Positions 37,387 through 48,754 of a stretch of 64,000 nucleotides of DNA are shown here, in pieces (positions within the stretch are counted from its first letter, which is position 1; every line of letters starts with the position of its first letter). Source of the stretch: Silene latifolia (Eukaryota > Streptophyta > Magnoliopsida > Caryophyllales > Caryophyllaceae); assembly GCF_048544455.1 (NCBI RefSeq), contig NC_133537.1:312083738-312147737 (forward strand), given 5' to 3'. The position numbers and the translations under genes were made by a program. The notes under the pieces were generated by a model. The model did not search any database. It had not been told where the DNA came from and was given only the letters and a program-made list of their open reading frames with translations.

Positions 37387-40300
37387 ATGACTAATCGAGG
37401 TATGTGTCTTAATCTTGCATTAATCGTCTATATTTGTTGAATTTTGAGCCGCGAACTTTAGGGTTTTCGACCCTTTTGATCGAAAATTTGGGGCTTTCCC
37501 CCAAATGGATTTGCCTTTCCAAATTGATGTTAGAAATGGATAGTAGGTGATGTTAGGAACATAACCATGTATTTGTTTCGAATTTTCATCAAGTGTTGAG
37601 CCTTTGAGTGAAAGTTTGAGACGGTTTTACAGCTAAACCGTAAATTGCTTCGAAAATAGCCTTAGGACTGCCCATTTGCGATGAAATTTGATATTTGGGA
37701 TCCTTGAATGATGGGTAAACTTTCTACTATCTCGGAATTTTGGTTGGTGACAACTTTTTCAGGACACTTTTTGGGGCATAATCGTCGTTATAGCGAAATG
37801 CTGCCGAATTTTCGACTCGAACCTGGAACTAGGCTTCGAACTGGACTTGACTTGACCCAATTTATTACATGAGTGATCGGGTTGGTGGGAACATGGCCAA
37901 AGATGGCAAGGAAAGAGCGATTTCAGGGCTTTGAAGGCTCGAAAACTCTTTAACAAAGGCTTGTCGTCGTGTGACGCGGCCTGAATTTGCTTTAACGCTG
38001 CAGGTGATGAGGCTTCTACTTCTGGGAGAGCTCCCATGGAGATCGACGCCGCCACTGTCGAGGAGGCTTTGGAGCAGGCCTTCACTGCTGCGGTGATGGC
38101 TGCTGGGGACGAGGCTCACGAGGAGGAGGCCGTCGAGGAGGAGGAGGCCGAGGAGACGGGCCAACGTCGGACGAGGAGGTCGTCGGTGAGAGGAGCTCTG
38201 CGTGGCCGAGACTTGGGGGAGAGAGGCACACTGGTGTGGGGCGAGAGGGTCACCCGTCCTACGGGACGGTGAAGAGCTTGGTAAATAGGAATTCACTAAC
38301 TCAATACCCATCCTCTTTCATTCTTTGTCCAAATTTTCTTTCAAATTTCATTCAAAACTAAAGATAGCTTTTGTTTCAAATCATAATAGGAGGCCGGGAA
38401 CATCAGGTCGTTCTCGGGTTATACGACAGCGATGGAGCACTACGAGCGGCTGTCGGTGGAGGAGAGGGCCATGATCGAGCGTGGAGCGTTTGGTCCTCTG
38501 GTTCAGGTCTGGAGGGATATCGTGAAGAGGAAGTTGCGGGCTAACCTTAGCCTGGTCCGCGCTTTCTTGGATCGATTATGGGATACGACTTCCACGTTTC
38601 ACATGCCTTTTGGTGAGGTGGGAGTCACTTTGGAGGATTACGGCATGATTTCTGGTCTGCCGTGTGGGACCGAGGAGATGGTGTGGCCGGAGACTGCCAT
38701 GAGGGCGGACTCGGCCGAGGCGAGGAGGTTGATCGGCTGGAACTTGTCGCCGAAGGCTGTTACAGTGCCGGGTTTGGTACCCAGTTCTTACGTTCGAGAC
38801 TACTTTGCGGGGAAGACCCCTGCGCTGGTGACGATTGATGGGAGGGAGACAGCTCCTCCTCCTGCACGATTGAGCGAGAGGGCTCGTCGTGGCTTTGGTG
38901 GTTCCCTGTCTTCGATTTACCTCGGAGACAAGGGCGAGAGGAGGTGTCGACGAAGCTTCTTCCTTTTCTTTCTGACCTGAGTTCCCTAGGGCGCTGGGAT
39001 TGGGTCACTGCTGGTTTTGCGGTCCTCATCCGCTTTATGAGGGCCATGGTTCGTCCGGAGTTGATGGAGAAGGGGACTTCTCCGGGTGCTGTCGGACCTG
39101 GACTACTGTTGGAGGTATGAACTTTCCTTTAGACCAAAGTAAATTCCTTTCTTTATCAAATCATGAAAGATCGTCATTGATTATTCTGTTTTACAGGCGT
39201 GGGTGTACTCTTACTTCCCGAGTCTCGCGCCCAAGAGGACAGAACTGCTGGAGAGGGCCTATCCCGTGGTGAGGGATTGGATGATGTGCCGGACGAAGAG
39301 CAAGCGTTCTTCTCACAATGTCTACCGGCGGGACGTGAACGCTCTTCAGCTGAGCAGCGTGAGTATCCTGTTTGTGTTTATTTATACTTCTTATACTTTG
39401 CCTTTAATTGATCATAGGAATGATCGTAGTATTATCTTGTCACAGTGGGTGCCCAGACCTTGGGCGGAGTACGCTGGAGCGCCTCCTTTTGTTGCTGAGG
39501 TCCTTCGACCTAGGAGCCCGAGTCGGCTGCTGTTGAGGACGTCGATGGGTCCTGTGTGGTACTTGGGTGAGCGGTTGGCTCGTCAGTGCTCTCGGGACGC
39601 GTTGACGGTTCCCGTCGATCCTCCCAGGACGATGTTTAGGGAGCCTTCCGAGGCTGAGAGGGAGGCGGACTTGGCTGGTGCCAGTGGCGACGATCTTCTT
39701 CTCCCTGGCGAGGACTACTCGGCGTTCCTTTACGGGAGGTTGGCGTACTGGCCGGTAGTGGTGAGTATCTTTTACTTTTTTTTTTTCTGATTTGACTTTG
39801 AGAATTGCGACGAAAGATCATCGATTAATGAGAGCTATTTGTCCTTGTAGGAGGTCGAGGCGGCGGGCATCGAGCCCCCAGAGTACCCCGAGACCCTCGA
39901 GTACACTGACGCGACCGGGAGGACGACGATCTCCGAGCTGCGTGACTTTGACGTAGCTGTGACGGATGCTGGCCTAGGCGACTGGCAGCATCTGATTCGG
40001 AGGGTGAGCCTCTAACTTGTATAACTTTCGTGTAGGAACACATTTGATTGAGTTTGTTCAATTTGCTGAGAATTTCTTTTGATAATGCAGGTCGCGCCGT
40101 CCTGGTTCGTGGCACTATGGAGGGTGGCCAACCGGCTGCGAGCTACTGCCGTCGAGGCACTCGTCGGTGGTCGAGGTCGCCAGGTATGAACCTTACGCCT
40201 ATTTCTCTTTTGATGATTTTTATTTTGCTTGAATTGATTGACATGAGCCAATTTGTTGCTGTTTACAGGGTGACCGCGAGCTGGAGCGAGAGTTGACCCA

Positions 40301-40406
40301 GTCTCGGGAGGAGACCGCTCGCGTGTTGAGGGAGCTCGAGGTTCGGGATGCCGAGATCGCTGCTCTTGTGGCGAGAGTTGCCGAGTTGGAGGGCGCCCAG
40401 CAGTAG
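37387..40406 (+). pseudogene. Antisense multi-exon plant-mobile-domain (PMD) gene in element B
   Basis: Plus strand, antisense to element B. Exon 1 (37387-37399) encodes MTNR plus one base. Exon 2 starts at 38004; exon 3 runs from about 38390 to 39114; later exons are 39197-39358, 39446-39760, 39851-40003, 40091-40183 and 40269-40406. All introns from exon 3 onward are GT-AG and phase 0. The protein has an acidic start (EEEAVEEEEAEE), then the PMD core FGEVGVTLEDYGMISGLPC and, after a one-base shift near 38935, WDWVTAGFAVLIRFMRAMV. AWVYSYFPSLAP spans the next junction, and a coiled coil forms the C-terminus. I found no in-phase exon 2-3 junction. PMD proteins include the Arabidopsis MAIN family and transposon relatives; a function here is not known. 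Confidence 0.75.
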
Positions 40407-41213
40407 TCTTGTGTAGTTTTGTAGACTTGTACATTTGGACATCTGATTTTGAACATTTTTTAGATTTTTGTTTGGGGCGCAAGCCCCCAGTTTGCTTGGA
40501 CTTTTGGACTTCGTTCGGGGCGCAAGCCCCCAGTTTGCTTTGTACATTTGCTCTGTTTGGTGTATATATGACGGCCTGAGTGCCTTTGCTGCTGGGTTGT
40601 GTTGCTTGTATCTGCAGGTTAGTTCTTGAACAGGTTTGGTAGACAACGGTTTACGCCGTCATGCTGCCGAAATTTACATAGAAATCGCACAAAACATACA
40701 TTTTATATACATATGGCCTTAATTAGCGCAAAATGAGACTCAAAAGGGCACAAAATGCAAAAAAATTTGCCGGAAATGACCGGACGGTAGGGAGGGTTAC
40801 CCCCTAAAAAAAGAAAAAAGAGAAATCTATAAGTTTAGAAAATGAAATTAAATAATAAGTTTAGAAAATAATAGAAATCAATATACATAAGCTAACATTA
40901 AAGTGAAAACTATGTTTAAAATGAAACATGCGAATGTGATATAATGGCAGAAATGTCGATGTTGCCTTGAAATGCGTGCCCGCGAATCTAGGAAGCCTGA
41001 AACATGGTAAACTTCTCGTATTTACCAAAATAAAATCCCGCAGGAATAGGAAATCATGCGGTATAGAATTAGGAAAGATCCAACGCGGAAATCACAGAAG
41101 TGAGGCTGGGGAAGAGGCGCAGCATGAGCTGCGTCCCTTTGAAGAGGCGCAACAGGCGCTGCGCCTGTTCCCAAGCTGGTCCGTTCTGGCGGATTTTTGG
41201 AAACAGCAATTAG
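40407..41213 (+). other. Spacer between the two antisense genes of B
   Basis: It contains a direct repeat of GGGGCGCAAGCCCCCAGTTT at about 40474 and 40519, likely the 3' end of the PMD transcript, and AT-rich sequence. A GC-rich motif pair (GAGGCGCAGC, GCTGCGTC, GAGGCGCAAC, GCTGCGCC) lies at 41111-41170, just upstream of the next promoter. No open reading frame I can support. Confidence 0.55.
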
Positions 41214-41220
41214 TATAAAT
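41214..41220 (+). promoter_or_regulatory. TATA box of the antisense DUF7745-like gene in B
   Basis: TATAAAT, about 105 bp before the ATG at 41322 and about 45 bp after the GC-rich motif pair. The spacing is close to that in the element A counterpart. Confidence 0.65.
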
Positions 41221-41321
41221 AGAAGCGTCGATGGAGCTTTAATTCACACAAATCTTCCGTCTCCTCTTCGTCTATTCACATAAAACTCTCAAAATAAATC
41301 TTCAAAAAGAGAATTGTCATC

Positions 41322-41961
41322 ATGAATACTTTGGAGATCCGCTTGAAGGAATGGACCAATGAATTTTCAAATATGGAGAAGCATGACATGGGTGCTTATA
41401 ACCTTGGGTCTTTGTTGAGGTTGAAACTCATTAACGTTGTAAAACCGTTCCTGGATGCTTGCCTTGACTATTGGGACCCGAATTATCATGTTTTCGCATT
41501 CCCGGGAGGTGATATTTGTCCGTTTCCGGAAGAGATTGCTGCTATTGGTGGGTGGGACCCCGAACATTTACCTGCCATTCCTTCTACTTCACAAGGGTAT
41601 AAGAGCAAATTCAGAGACTTGCTTGGACTGACTAGACTCGAGGTGGACCGTCTAGTTACCCCGAAAGGCGTGAGAATGTTGGACTTTGTAGACCGATTCA
41701 TCAACAGGGCCGACCCTACTGTTTCTCATGTTGCCAGGAGGAGGGCATTTGGCTTTTGTTTGCTGCACGTGCATGTCTTCCAAGGACACGTTGATGAAGA
41801 TTTGAGGGGTGATCCCCGTCTTTTGGGTCTTATTGAGCAAATGGAAGCTGCAGAGCCCGACTTGCTTATGCTTAGGGAGATTATTTTGGGTTTGGATAAT
41901 AGGAAATCCAACCGCGATTTGCCGTTCTTGGGGAGTCCCGTCATTTTGCAGGTAAAAAACA

Positions 41962-42015
<54 letters not shown>

Positions 42016-42815
42016 ATGTCTAATGCCTGCTCTTGGTAGGTTTGTCTTATGGAACGGCTCCGATTGATCGAGCCCCCAGTTCATGCACTTTTCTATCATG
42101 CTCGTTCGATTGCGATGAGGACGCGGTTGTACATGGTGGACTTTACCCGGGTCTGTGACTATTGGAAGAACAAGTCAAGAATGATGATGGTCCGTTGATT
42201 AGGAGGGTTGTACCGTGGTGGCACCTCAAGTCATCCTTTGGAGTATCTTCTTTGGATCCCACTAGGTCCGTGCACATTCCGGGATTGGAGTTTATGGTAT
42301 GCATCTTTCCGGAAAGATTGATGAGGCAAGTTGGGTGACAACGAGAAGATCCCTAGGCTTGATACCGTCCCATGATCGCTATGGCACTCACTACGTAAAG
42401 CCGAAGAGAGTGGGCTATTAAATGGGCCCAAAGAAACATGTGGTTCTTGAGCTTCTCCGCCAATGCTTTGTGGGTGTCGGATTCTTATCTGAGGTGGAGA
42501 AAGGCTGCAACTCCGGAAGAGCGCGAGAGACTGAGGAAACGCGAGCCTGTTGACTACAAGGTGCGCGAGGGAGAGAAAGAGAAGGAGAAGCATCTGACAG
42601 AGGGAGAAGAAGAAGCTGGGCTTCAGGTCATTCATCCTTCGAAGAAATCAAAGACTACTCCTGTCGCGGAAATGGTGGTTGGTAAGAATGGCAGAGTCAG
42701 GCCTCAAAAAAGACCGTTGGTGATTAGGTCTGAAGTGGTGCAAGAGCGCCCGACTCGAGGTCGTGACAAGAAATATGACAACAGTGACAAGGGCAAGGGG
42801 AAGATGGAGGAATAG
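41322..42815 (+). pseudogene. Antisense DUF7745-like gene of element B
   Basis: Plus strand, convergent with element B pol. Exon 1 (41322-41951) encodes MNTLEIRLKEWTNEF, CPFPEEIAAIGGW, YKSKFRDLLGLTRLEVDRL and HVARRRAFGFCLLHVHVF, aligning throughout with the element A copy. An intron (41952-42039, GT-AG, phase 0) contains a run of about 50 T. Exon 2 resumes with VCLMERLRLIEPPVHA. The frame then breaks several times between about 42150 and 42430. The last open part (42438-42815) is charged and ends GKGKMEE, as in A. Without the breaks it would be similar in length to the A protein (about 485 residues). Role unknown. Confidence 0.75.
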
Positions 42816-43361
42816 CCCGAGTCTTTATTTATTATTTGATTATTATTATTATTGTTGTTGTAATAAAAAGGAGGGGTTTTTAGAATCCTAACCTATTCTA
42901 TTTTTATTATGTAACGTACTACTATTATTTAGGAAACGAATGAAATAAAAGGTTAAATGGTTATGAAACCGTCAAAATTTTCTACTTTATTATTCTTGTC
43001 GAATTTCAAATGCAATGCAAATGTCCTTCTATTTACACTTTAGATATAATGGGTTGAATCCCGTGAAGGATTGCCTACGTATTCACTTGAAAAGCGAAAT
43101 CAAACCCTTGCGCGTAGTTCGAGTAAATGTAAAAGAATAATTGTTCGAAGCAAGAGCTTGTAATGAACATAGAAAATAAGCATGAGCTTTTGCTTACTCT
43201 GGAGGTGCGAATTTAGTTTATTTGATGATATGAGGATGACGAACTTGTCAAAGTGCAAGAGCACAGTGACATTTAGCTTATTTCAGTTTGGCCAGGGGCC
43301 GTTTATTTAGTGCCACAAGAGCGACACATGGGTTTACGCGAGGCGCGTTTTTGTTTCTATT
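42816..43361 (-). other. Post-pol region of element B
   Basis: Noncoding. On the minus strand 43120-43067 reads GAACTACGCGC, GGGTTTGATTTCGC and GTGAATACGTAGGCAATCC, conserved with element A at 29137-29188. The rest is AT-rich. Confidence 0.6.
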
Positions 43362-45420
43362 CTAGGCATAGTACCGTTTCAGTTGGTCGAGGTTTGTGGG
43401 GTTTGAAAACTCATTCCCATCTAGGTCTGTAATTCTAACCGCACCCCCTGGGAGTATGGATTTGACTAGAAATGGTCCGGCCCAATTAGGTTTGAATTTT
43501 CCCCGTGGGTCGACAGGTAAAAGAGCTCTAACCGATTTGAGTACTAGGTCTCCTTCTTTGATGTTTCTTGGCCTAACTCTTTTGTTGAAAGCTCGTTTGA
43601 TACGGGCTTGATATGTTTGGACATTATGTAAGGCGCGTAGCCTACGTTCATCCAGGAGGATGAGTTCTTCATATCTATCCCTCTTCCAATCGGCCTCCGG
43701 GATTTGACTTCCTAGTAGAATGCGCAGGGATGGTATTTCTAGCTCGACTGGTTGTACGGCTTCCATGCCGTAGGTCAAATAGAAAGGAGTAGCCCCAGTG
43801 GGCGTCCTAACAGACGTACGATACCCCCATAAGGCAAAGGGTATTTTGCTTGGCCAATCTCTGTAGTTGTCGATCATTTTCTTGAGAATCGTGACAACAT
43901 TCTTGTTTGCCGCCTCTACCGCGCCGTTAGTCTGTGGTCTATAGGGCGAAGAGTGGTGATGCTTAATCTTATATTTTGCTAGCAGTTGCTCGGTTTCAGC
44001 TTGGAAGTGTGACCCATTATCGCTAATGATCTCATGTGGGCAACCATATCGACAGATGATGTTGTTTTGTATGAACTTTGCCACATTTTTGGCTGTAAGA
44101 CCAGTGTAGGAAGCCGCTTCTACCCATTTGGTAAAATAGTCAATTGCCACTAGAATGAAATAGTGACCTCCTGTTCCTTTGGGGTTATCTTCCGATTATG
44201 TCAATTCCCCATGCGAGAAAATGGCCAAGGAGATGTCATCGTGTAGAGCAACGAAGGAGGGACATGTTGTACATTCCCGAAGATTTGACAATTGTGGCAA
44301 TGTCTCACGTATTTGATGCAATCGGATTCCATTGTGGTCCAATAATATCCCAAACGTGTGATTTTCTTTGCCATCATAGGCCCACTCATGTGAGGACCGC
44401 ACTCTCCGTCGTGGACTTCTTCCATCACCTTTCGTGCCTGTGAATGATCAAGGCAACGCAGCACTACACCAAGAGTTGTTCTTTTGTATAATTCTCCTTG
44501 CATCAGAATGTATTGGGAAGCTAGTAGGCGTATAGCACGTTGTCCTCTCTTGTCCATATCCGGTGGATAGGTACCATTTAGCTTGAAATTCAGGATTGCT
44601 TGGAACCAGGGTTCCTGTGCGGTTTCCTCTTCATCGGTGATTTGATGGACATAAGCCGGCTCTGACCGTCGTTCGATGCACAAAGGCATTTCCATCATGT
44701 GATCTGGCATGTTTATCAAAGATGCAAGTTTCGCAAGAGCGTCCGCAAATTGATTTTCCTCCCGAGGTAGGTGTAGGTATGTTACATGATCAAAGAATTG
44801 AGCAACTTGGTCTATCCTAGCCTGATAGGGTGCGAGGCTTTCACTTCGGATTTTCCAAGATCCTGTAACTTGGTTGATGATCAGTGATGAATCCCCATGT
44901 ACTCGGAGGTTTTTAATGCCTAAGCTTACTGCCGCTTGTAGTCCAATGAGACAAGCTTCAGATTCTGCAAACATTGTTTGTCACCTCGAAGTCGAGTTTG
45001 ACAAAGAATCGGTGTATGCTCACCTTCAGGAGAAATGAGCAACACTCCTATTCCGAATCCTCTTAAGTTGGATGCTCCGTCAAAGTATAGGTCCCAGGAG
45101 TCTACATCCGTTTGGAGTATATCCTCGTCGGGAAATGACCAAGTATCTATGGTTTGTGCGTCGTTGATAGGATTTTCTGCGAAGAATTCGGCGACGGCGC
45201 GACCTTTTATAACTTTCGGTGGCACATATTTAAGGTCGAATTCGAGAGCATCGAGTCCATCTTGCCGACGTCCGTTGAGGACGGGTTTCTCAAGAGGTAT
45301 TTGATGGATCCATTTTGGAGTATATCTTGACGGAGTAGCTAAGCATGTAGTGACGTAGCTTCTTCGTTGCCCACACAAGAGCGAGGCATGTCTTTTCGAG
45401 TTGTGAGTATTTGCACTCAT
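43362..45420 (-). pseudogene. pol: Second RNase H and integrase of element B
   Basis: Minus strand. RNase H motifs: LYFDGASNLRGFGIGVL, then after a shift near 44975 ESEACLIGLQAAVSLG, VHGDSSLIINQVTGSW and ENQFADALAKLASLIN. Integrase: HDGECGPHMSGPMMAKKI, CHNCQIFGNVQHVP, then after a shift near 44170 DYFTKWVEAASYTGLTAKN, EIISDNGSHFQAE (second Asp) and PQTNGAVEAANK (Glu). The C-terminus is complete, with KEGDLVLKSVRALLPVD and NLDQLKRYYA, ending at 43362. It would insert the cDNA into the genome. The frameshifts disable it as read. Confidence 0.88.
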
Positions 45421-46840
45421 ATTCCAAGAACTTCTTACTTAGATAGTAAATAGCTCTTTCTTCACTTCCTACGGTTTGAGCCTTGACATGGCACCCATGG
45501 CGGTTTCGATTCTTGTGAGATATAAACCAAGAGGTTGATCTCGTTGTGGCGGCATGAGCACTGGTGGTTTAGCCAATATCTCCTTGATTCGGTCAAACGC
45601 CTTTTGACAATCATCATCCCACATGGTGTGGTCTGTTTTCTTGAGTTTCTTGAAGATAGGCTCACAAATCATCGTAAGTTTCGATATGAATCGACTTATG
45701 TATTGTACTTTTCCCAGGAATCCTCTGACTTCTTTTTCTGTTTGAGGTTGTGGCATTTCGATCAGAGCTTTGATTTTTGAAGGATCTATTTCTATACCGC
45801 GTTAGCTAACGACGTATCCCAGGAGTTTCCCAGATGTTACCCCAAATGTGCATTTCTGGGGGTTGAGTCTCATGTTGTACTTTCGTAGCCTTGCGAAGAA
45901 CTTGCGAAGGTTCGCAATATGTCCCTCTCTTTCCTTGGATTTGACGATCATGTCATCTACGTATACCTCAACTTCTTTGTGCATCATGTCGTGTAGGAGT
46001 GTAGTTGCGGTGCGTTGGTATGTAGCTCCGGCGTTGATCAATCCGAACGGTATTACCGTATAGCAATATGTTCCCCATTGGGTGACGAATGCGGTCTTGT
46101 GCATATCTTCCATGGCCATCTTGATTTGGTTATAACCCGCATATCCATCCATGAAGGATAGTAACGCGTGGTCTGCAGTATTGTCCACTAATATGTCAAT
46201 GTGAGGTAGAGGGAAGTCATCTTTCGGACTCGCTTTGTTCAAGTCCCTGAAGTCAACACAAACACGGATTCTCCCATCCTTTTTGGGTACGGGTACTATG
46301 TTAGCTACCCAGTCAGAATACTCGGAAATGTTGATGAATCCGGCTTTGAATTGCTTGTCAACTTCTTCCTTAATCTTTAGAGCCCATTCTGTTCTCATTC
46401 GTCGAAAGCTTCATTTCACTGGGTTTGAAACCTGGCTTAATCGGAATCCTATGTTCGGCGATATCCCTGTCGATCCCTGGCATGTCTTTGTAGGACCAAG
46501 CGAAAACGTCTTTGAATTCTTTTAGGAGGTCTATGAAATCGGCCCTTTCAGTTGAGCTCAAGGTAGTCCCTATCCTAAGTTCTTTGGGTTCTAGTTCGGT
46601 TCCTACATTGATGGGTTCGGTATCTTCTATTACCGGTTCCCCTTCCCCTTCCTGTAGTATTTCTTTGGCTACGTAGGGAGGTATTTCGATTGAGTCTGGG
46701 TCTTGGTCATCCTCAGTATTATCGTAAACAGAATTGCACTCAAGATAACGCAAAGAGTAAGCAGAACCTGATTTATTCATATTAAGATTTGAGTAAAGTT
46801 GAAACAAAGAAGCCAAGCGATCCATGGTCGGTGGCGGCAA
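45421..46840 (-). pseudogene. pol: Reverse transcriptase and first RNase H of element B
   Basis: Minus strand: FAWSYKDMPGIDRDIAEHRI, then after an indel near 46390 VPVPKKDGRIRVCVDFRDLN, MDGYAGYNQIKMAMEDMHKT, IPFGLINAGATYQRT and the YVDD active site (EVYVDDMIVKSKEREGH). An in-frame stop at 45802 follows KLLGYVVS. The frame resumes with EKEVRGFLGKVQYISRFISK and DDCQKAFDRIKEILAKPPVL; indels near 45470 and 45300 break the RNase H. Residue conservation with element A is very high across RT. Confidence 0.9.
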
Positions 46841-46885
46841 AGGACGAGAATTGGGGCATTTCCCGAACTACGTGACTACTCGAGG

Positions 46886-48733
46886 CTAAGCTAGGAGAAA
46901 CGAAGGGAGTGGGGATGACAACAGAATAGATTCTCTAATGACTTCTCTAGACTCGAGTCGACTCCGACTCCGACTCGACTCGAACTCGTCGTCTTCTGGT
47001 TCTCCTTTGAACATCTCTCCTTCTCCAGTGGTGAGCTTGAAGAGTCTTCCTTGGTTGTTGGTCCATTTGATAGATTTTCTCCACCCTTTCTGCTGCTTCG
47101 TGTCGGTTTCTGTGATCAATGCGGTGGGGTTGAAGCGATCGTCCTGAAGTATCATGGTAATGATCTCATCCTGCGCGGCCCTAACGAATCGATCTTCTCC
47201 AAACAATAGGCTAACAGCTTGTTCGTCTAAGCAAGGTGCTTGACGGGTTTTGACGGTAGGAACCGTTTCTGGAGGAACGAAGTAGCAATCGTGAAAGATC
47301 TCGATTCCGGCTAACTTCCTTTCAAGGTAATGCCAAGGTTCGGGAAATCCATGAAAGAGTTCCGAACTTCCTTCTTGAACAAAGTACCCATTTAAAGTGG
47401 GGAGATATGGCCTCATTTGGACTCCTACGTGCTTGCGGTTTTGGACTTGGGCTAGCATTTCGAGAACTTCTTCTTTTGTAGGTTTGTACCCCAGTCCAAG
47501 TGGTATTCTTGTTGAGTTGCCTTCCTTGTATGGTGCGAAGGTATTCTTCCGAATTGGGTTCAAAGGCATTCCAGGGAAGTATCCCTGGGTTTTGAGTATG
47601 TGGTTGACCACCAAGTTGGAGTAGGGATTATAGTATAAGGGTGCCAATTCGCTTTCTATGACACTTACACTTTGGAAGCCCCCAAGTTCGTATACGGGAT
47701 CCGCAAGGACTTGATTGTTTGATTGCTTCTCGATTATTGCCTTGATGGGTGACGAAGTGATCGTCACTACTTTGCCATTTAGTGGGATCTTGATCTTTTG
47801 ATGAAGGGTGGATGTTACCGCTTTGGAAGCATGAATCCAAGGCCTTCCCAGAAGTATGTTGAATGAAGCTTCGATGTCCACTATTTGGAAGTTAACCTTT
47901 CGTTCGATTGGTCCCGTGGCTATGGTTAGGTTAGCGAGTCCTACCACTTTTCGCCGTGTACCATCATATGCACGCACACCTTGATTGGTAGGGGTCCAAT
48001 CCGACTCTTTCATACCTAGCTTGTATGCCGTTTTGAGGGGTATGACGTTGACCGCGGAGCCATCATCTACCAAGGTCATTGGCACATTCTTCTTTAGACA
48101 AATGACAGTGATGTATAGAGCGAGGTTGTAACTAGCGCCAAAAGGTGGCAAGTCCTCGTCCGAGAAAGTAATAGGATTACTTAGCTTAGGTGATTCTTGG
48201 AAGACCAAGTTAACTACATCTTCAGGAGTAGAGTTATGTGCTACATTTAGCTTGGCCAAAGCTTGCAGTAAAGCTTGGCGATGTGGGAATGAGCTTGCTA
48301 CTAGTTGCCAGACTGAAAGATCAGCCTTTCTTTTCTGTAATTGCTTGAGCAAATGATCAGTGGGGTCATCTTCATTGTCATTTGGTGGGATGACGTTGGT
48401 TGGACCGTTTTGAGTAGTGTTTTGATATGGGCGACCCGAACGAGTTAGGTGATCCACATCTTGGTCTTCACCATTTTGGACTATTTCTTTGACTAGGGAG
48501 TTTTCAATGAGATATTCGTCCTCATCATCATCGGCCCAAACCCCATTAACTGCAGCTAGTTCCCTCATTCTCATGAGATTATCTTCTAGTCGTATGATTT
48601 GATCGACCAGTTTATCAACCACGGTGACTACTTCTTGCATAGTGGCATTTTGAGAGAAGATCAATGGTACACGTTCTTTAGGTATTGCGTTGGGATTGCG
48701 CAAGGTCGTTACCATGCTTTCTAGTTCCCACAC
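46886..48733 (-). pseudogene. pol: Protease region of element B
   Basis: Minus strand, same frame as gag upstream and RT downstream, separated by single stops (48755 and 46886). It contains MTLVDDGSAVNVIPLKTA (protease motif with DDG, as in A), WIHASKAVTSTLHQKIKI, GYFPGMPLNPI, LNGYFVQEGSSELFHGFPEP and an Arg/Ser-rich end (SSRSRSRLESRE). At 615 codons this is the longest uninterrupted frame in the window. Confidence 0.85.
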
Positions 48734-48754
48734 TTGTCTATCTACACTCCTTGC

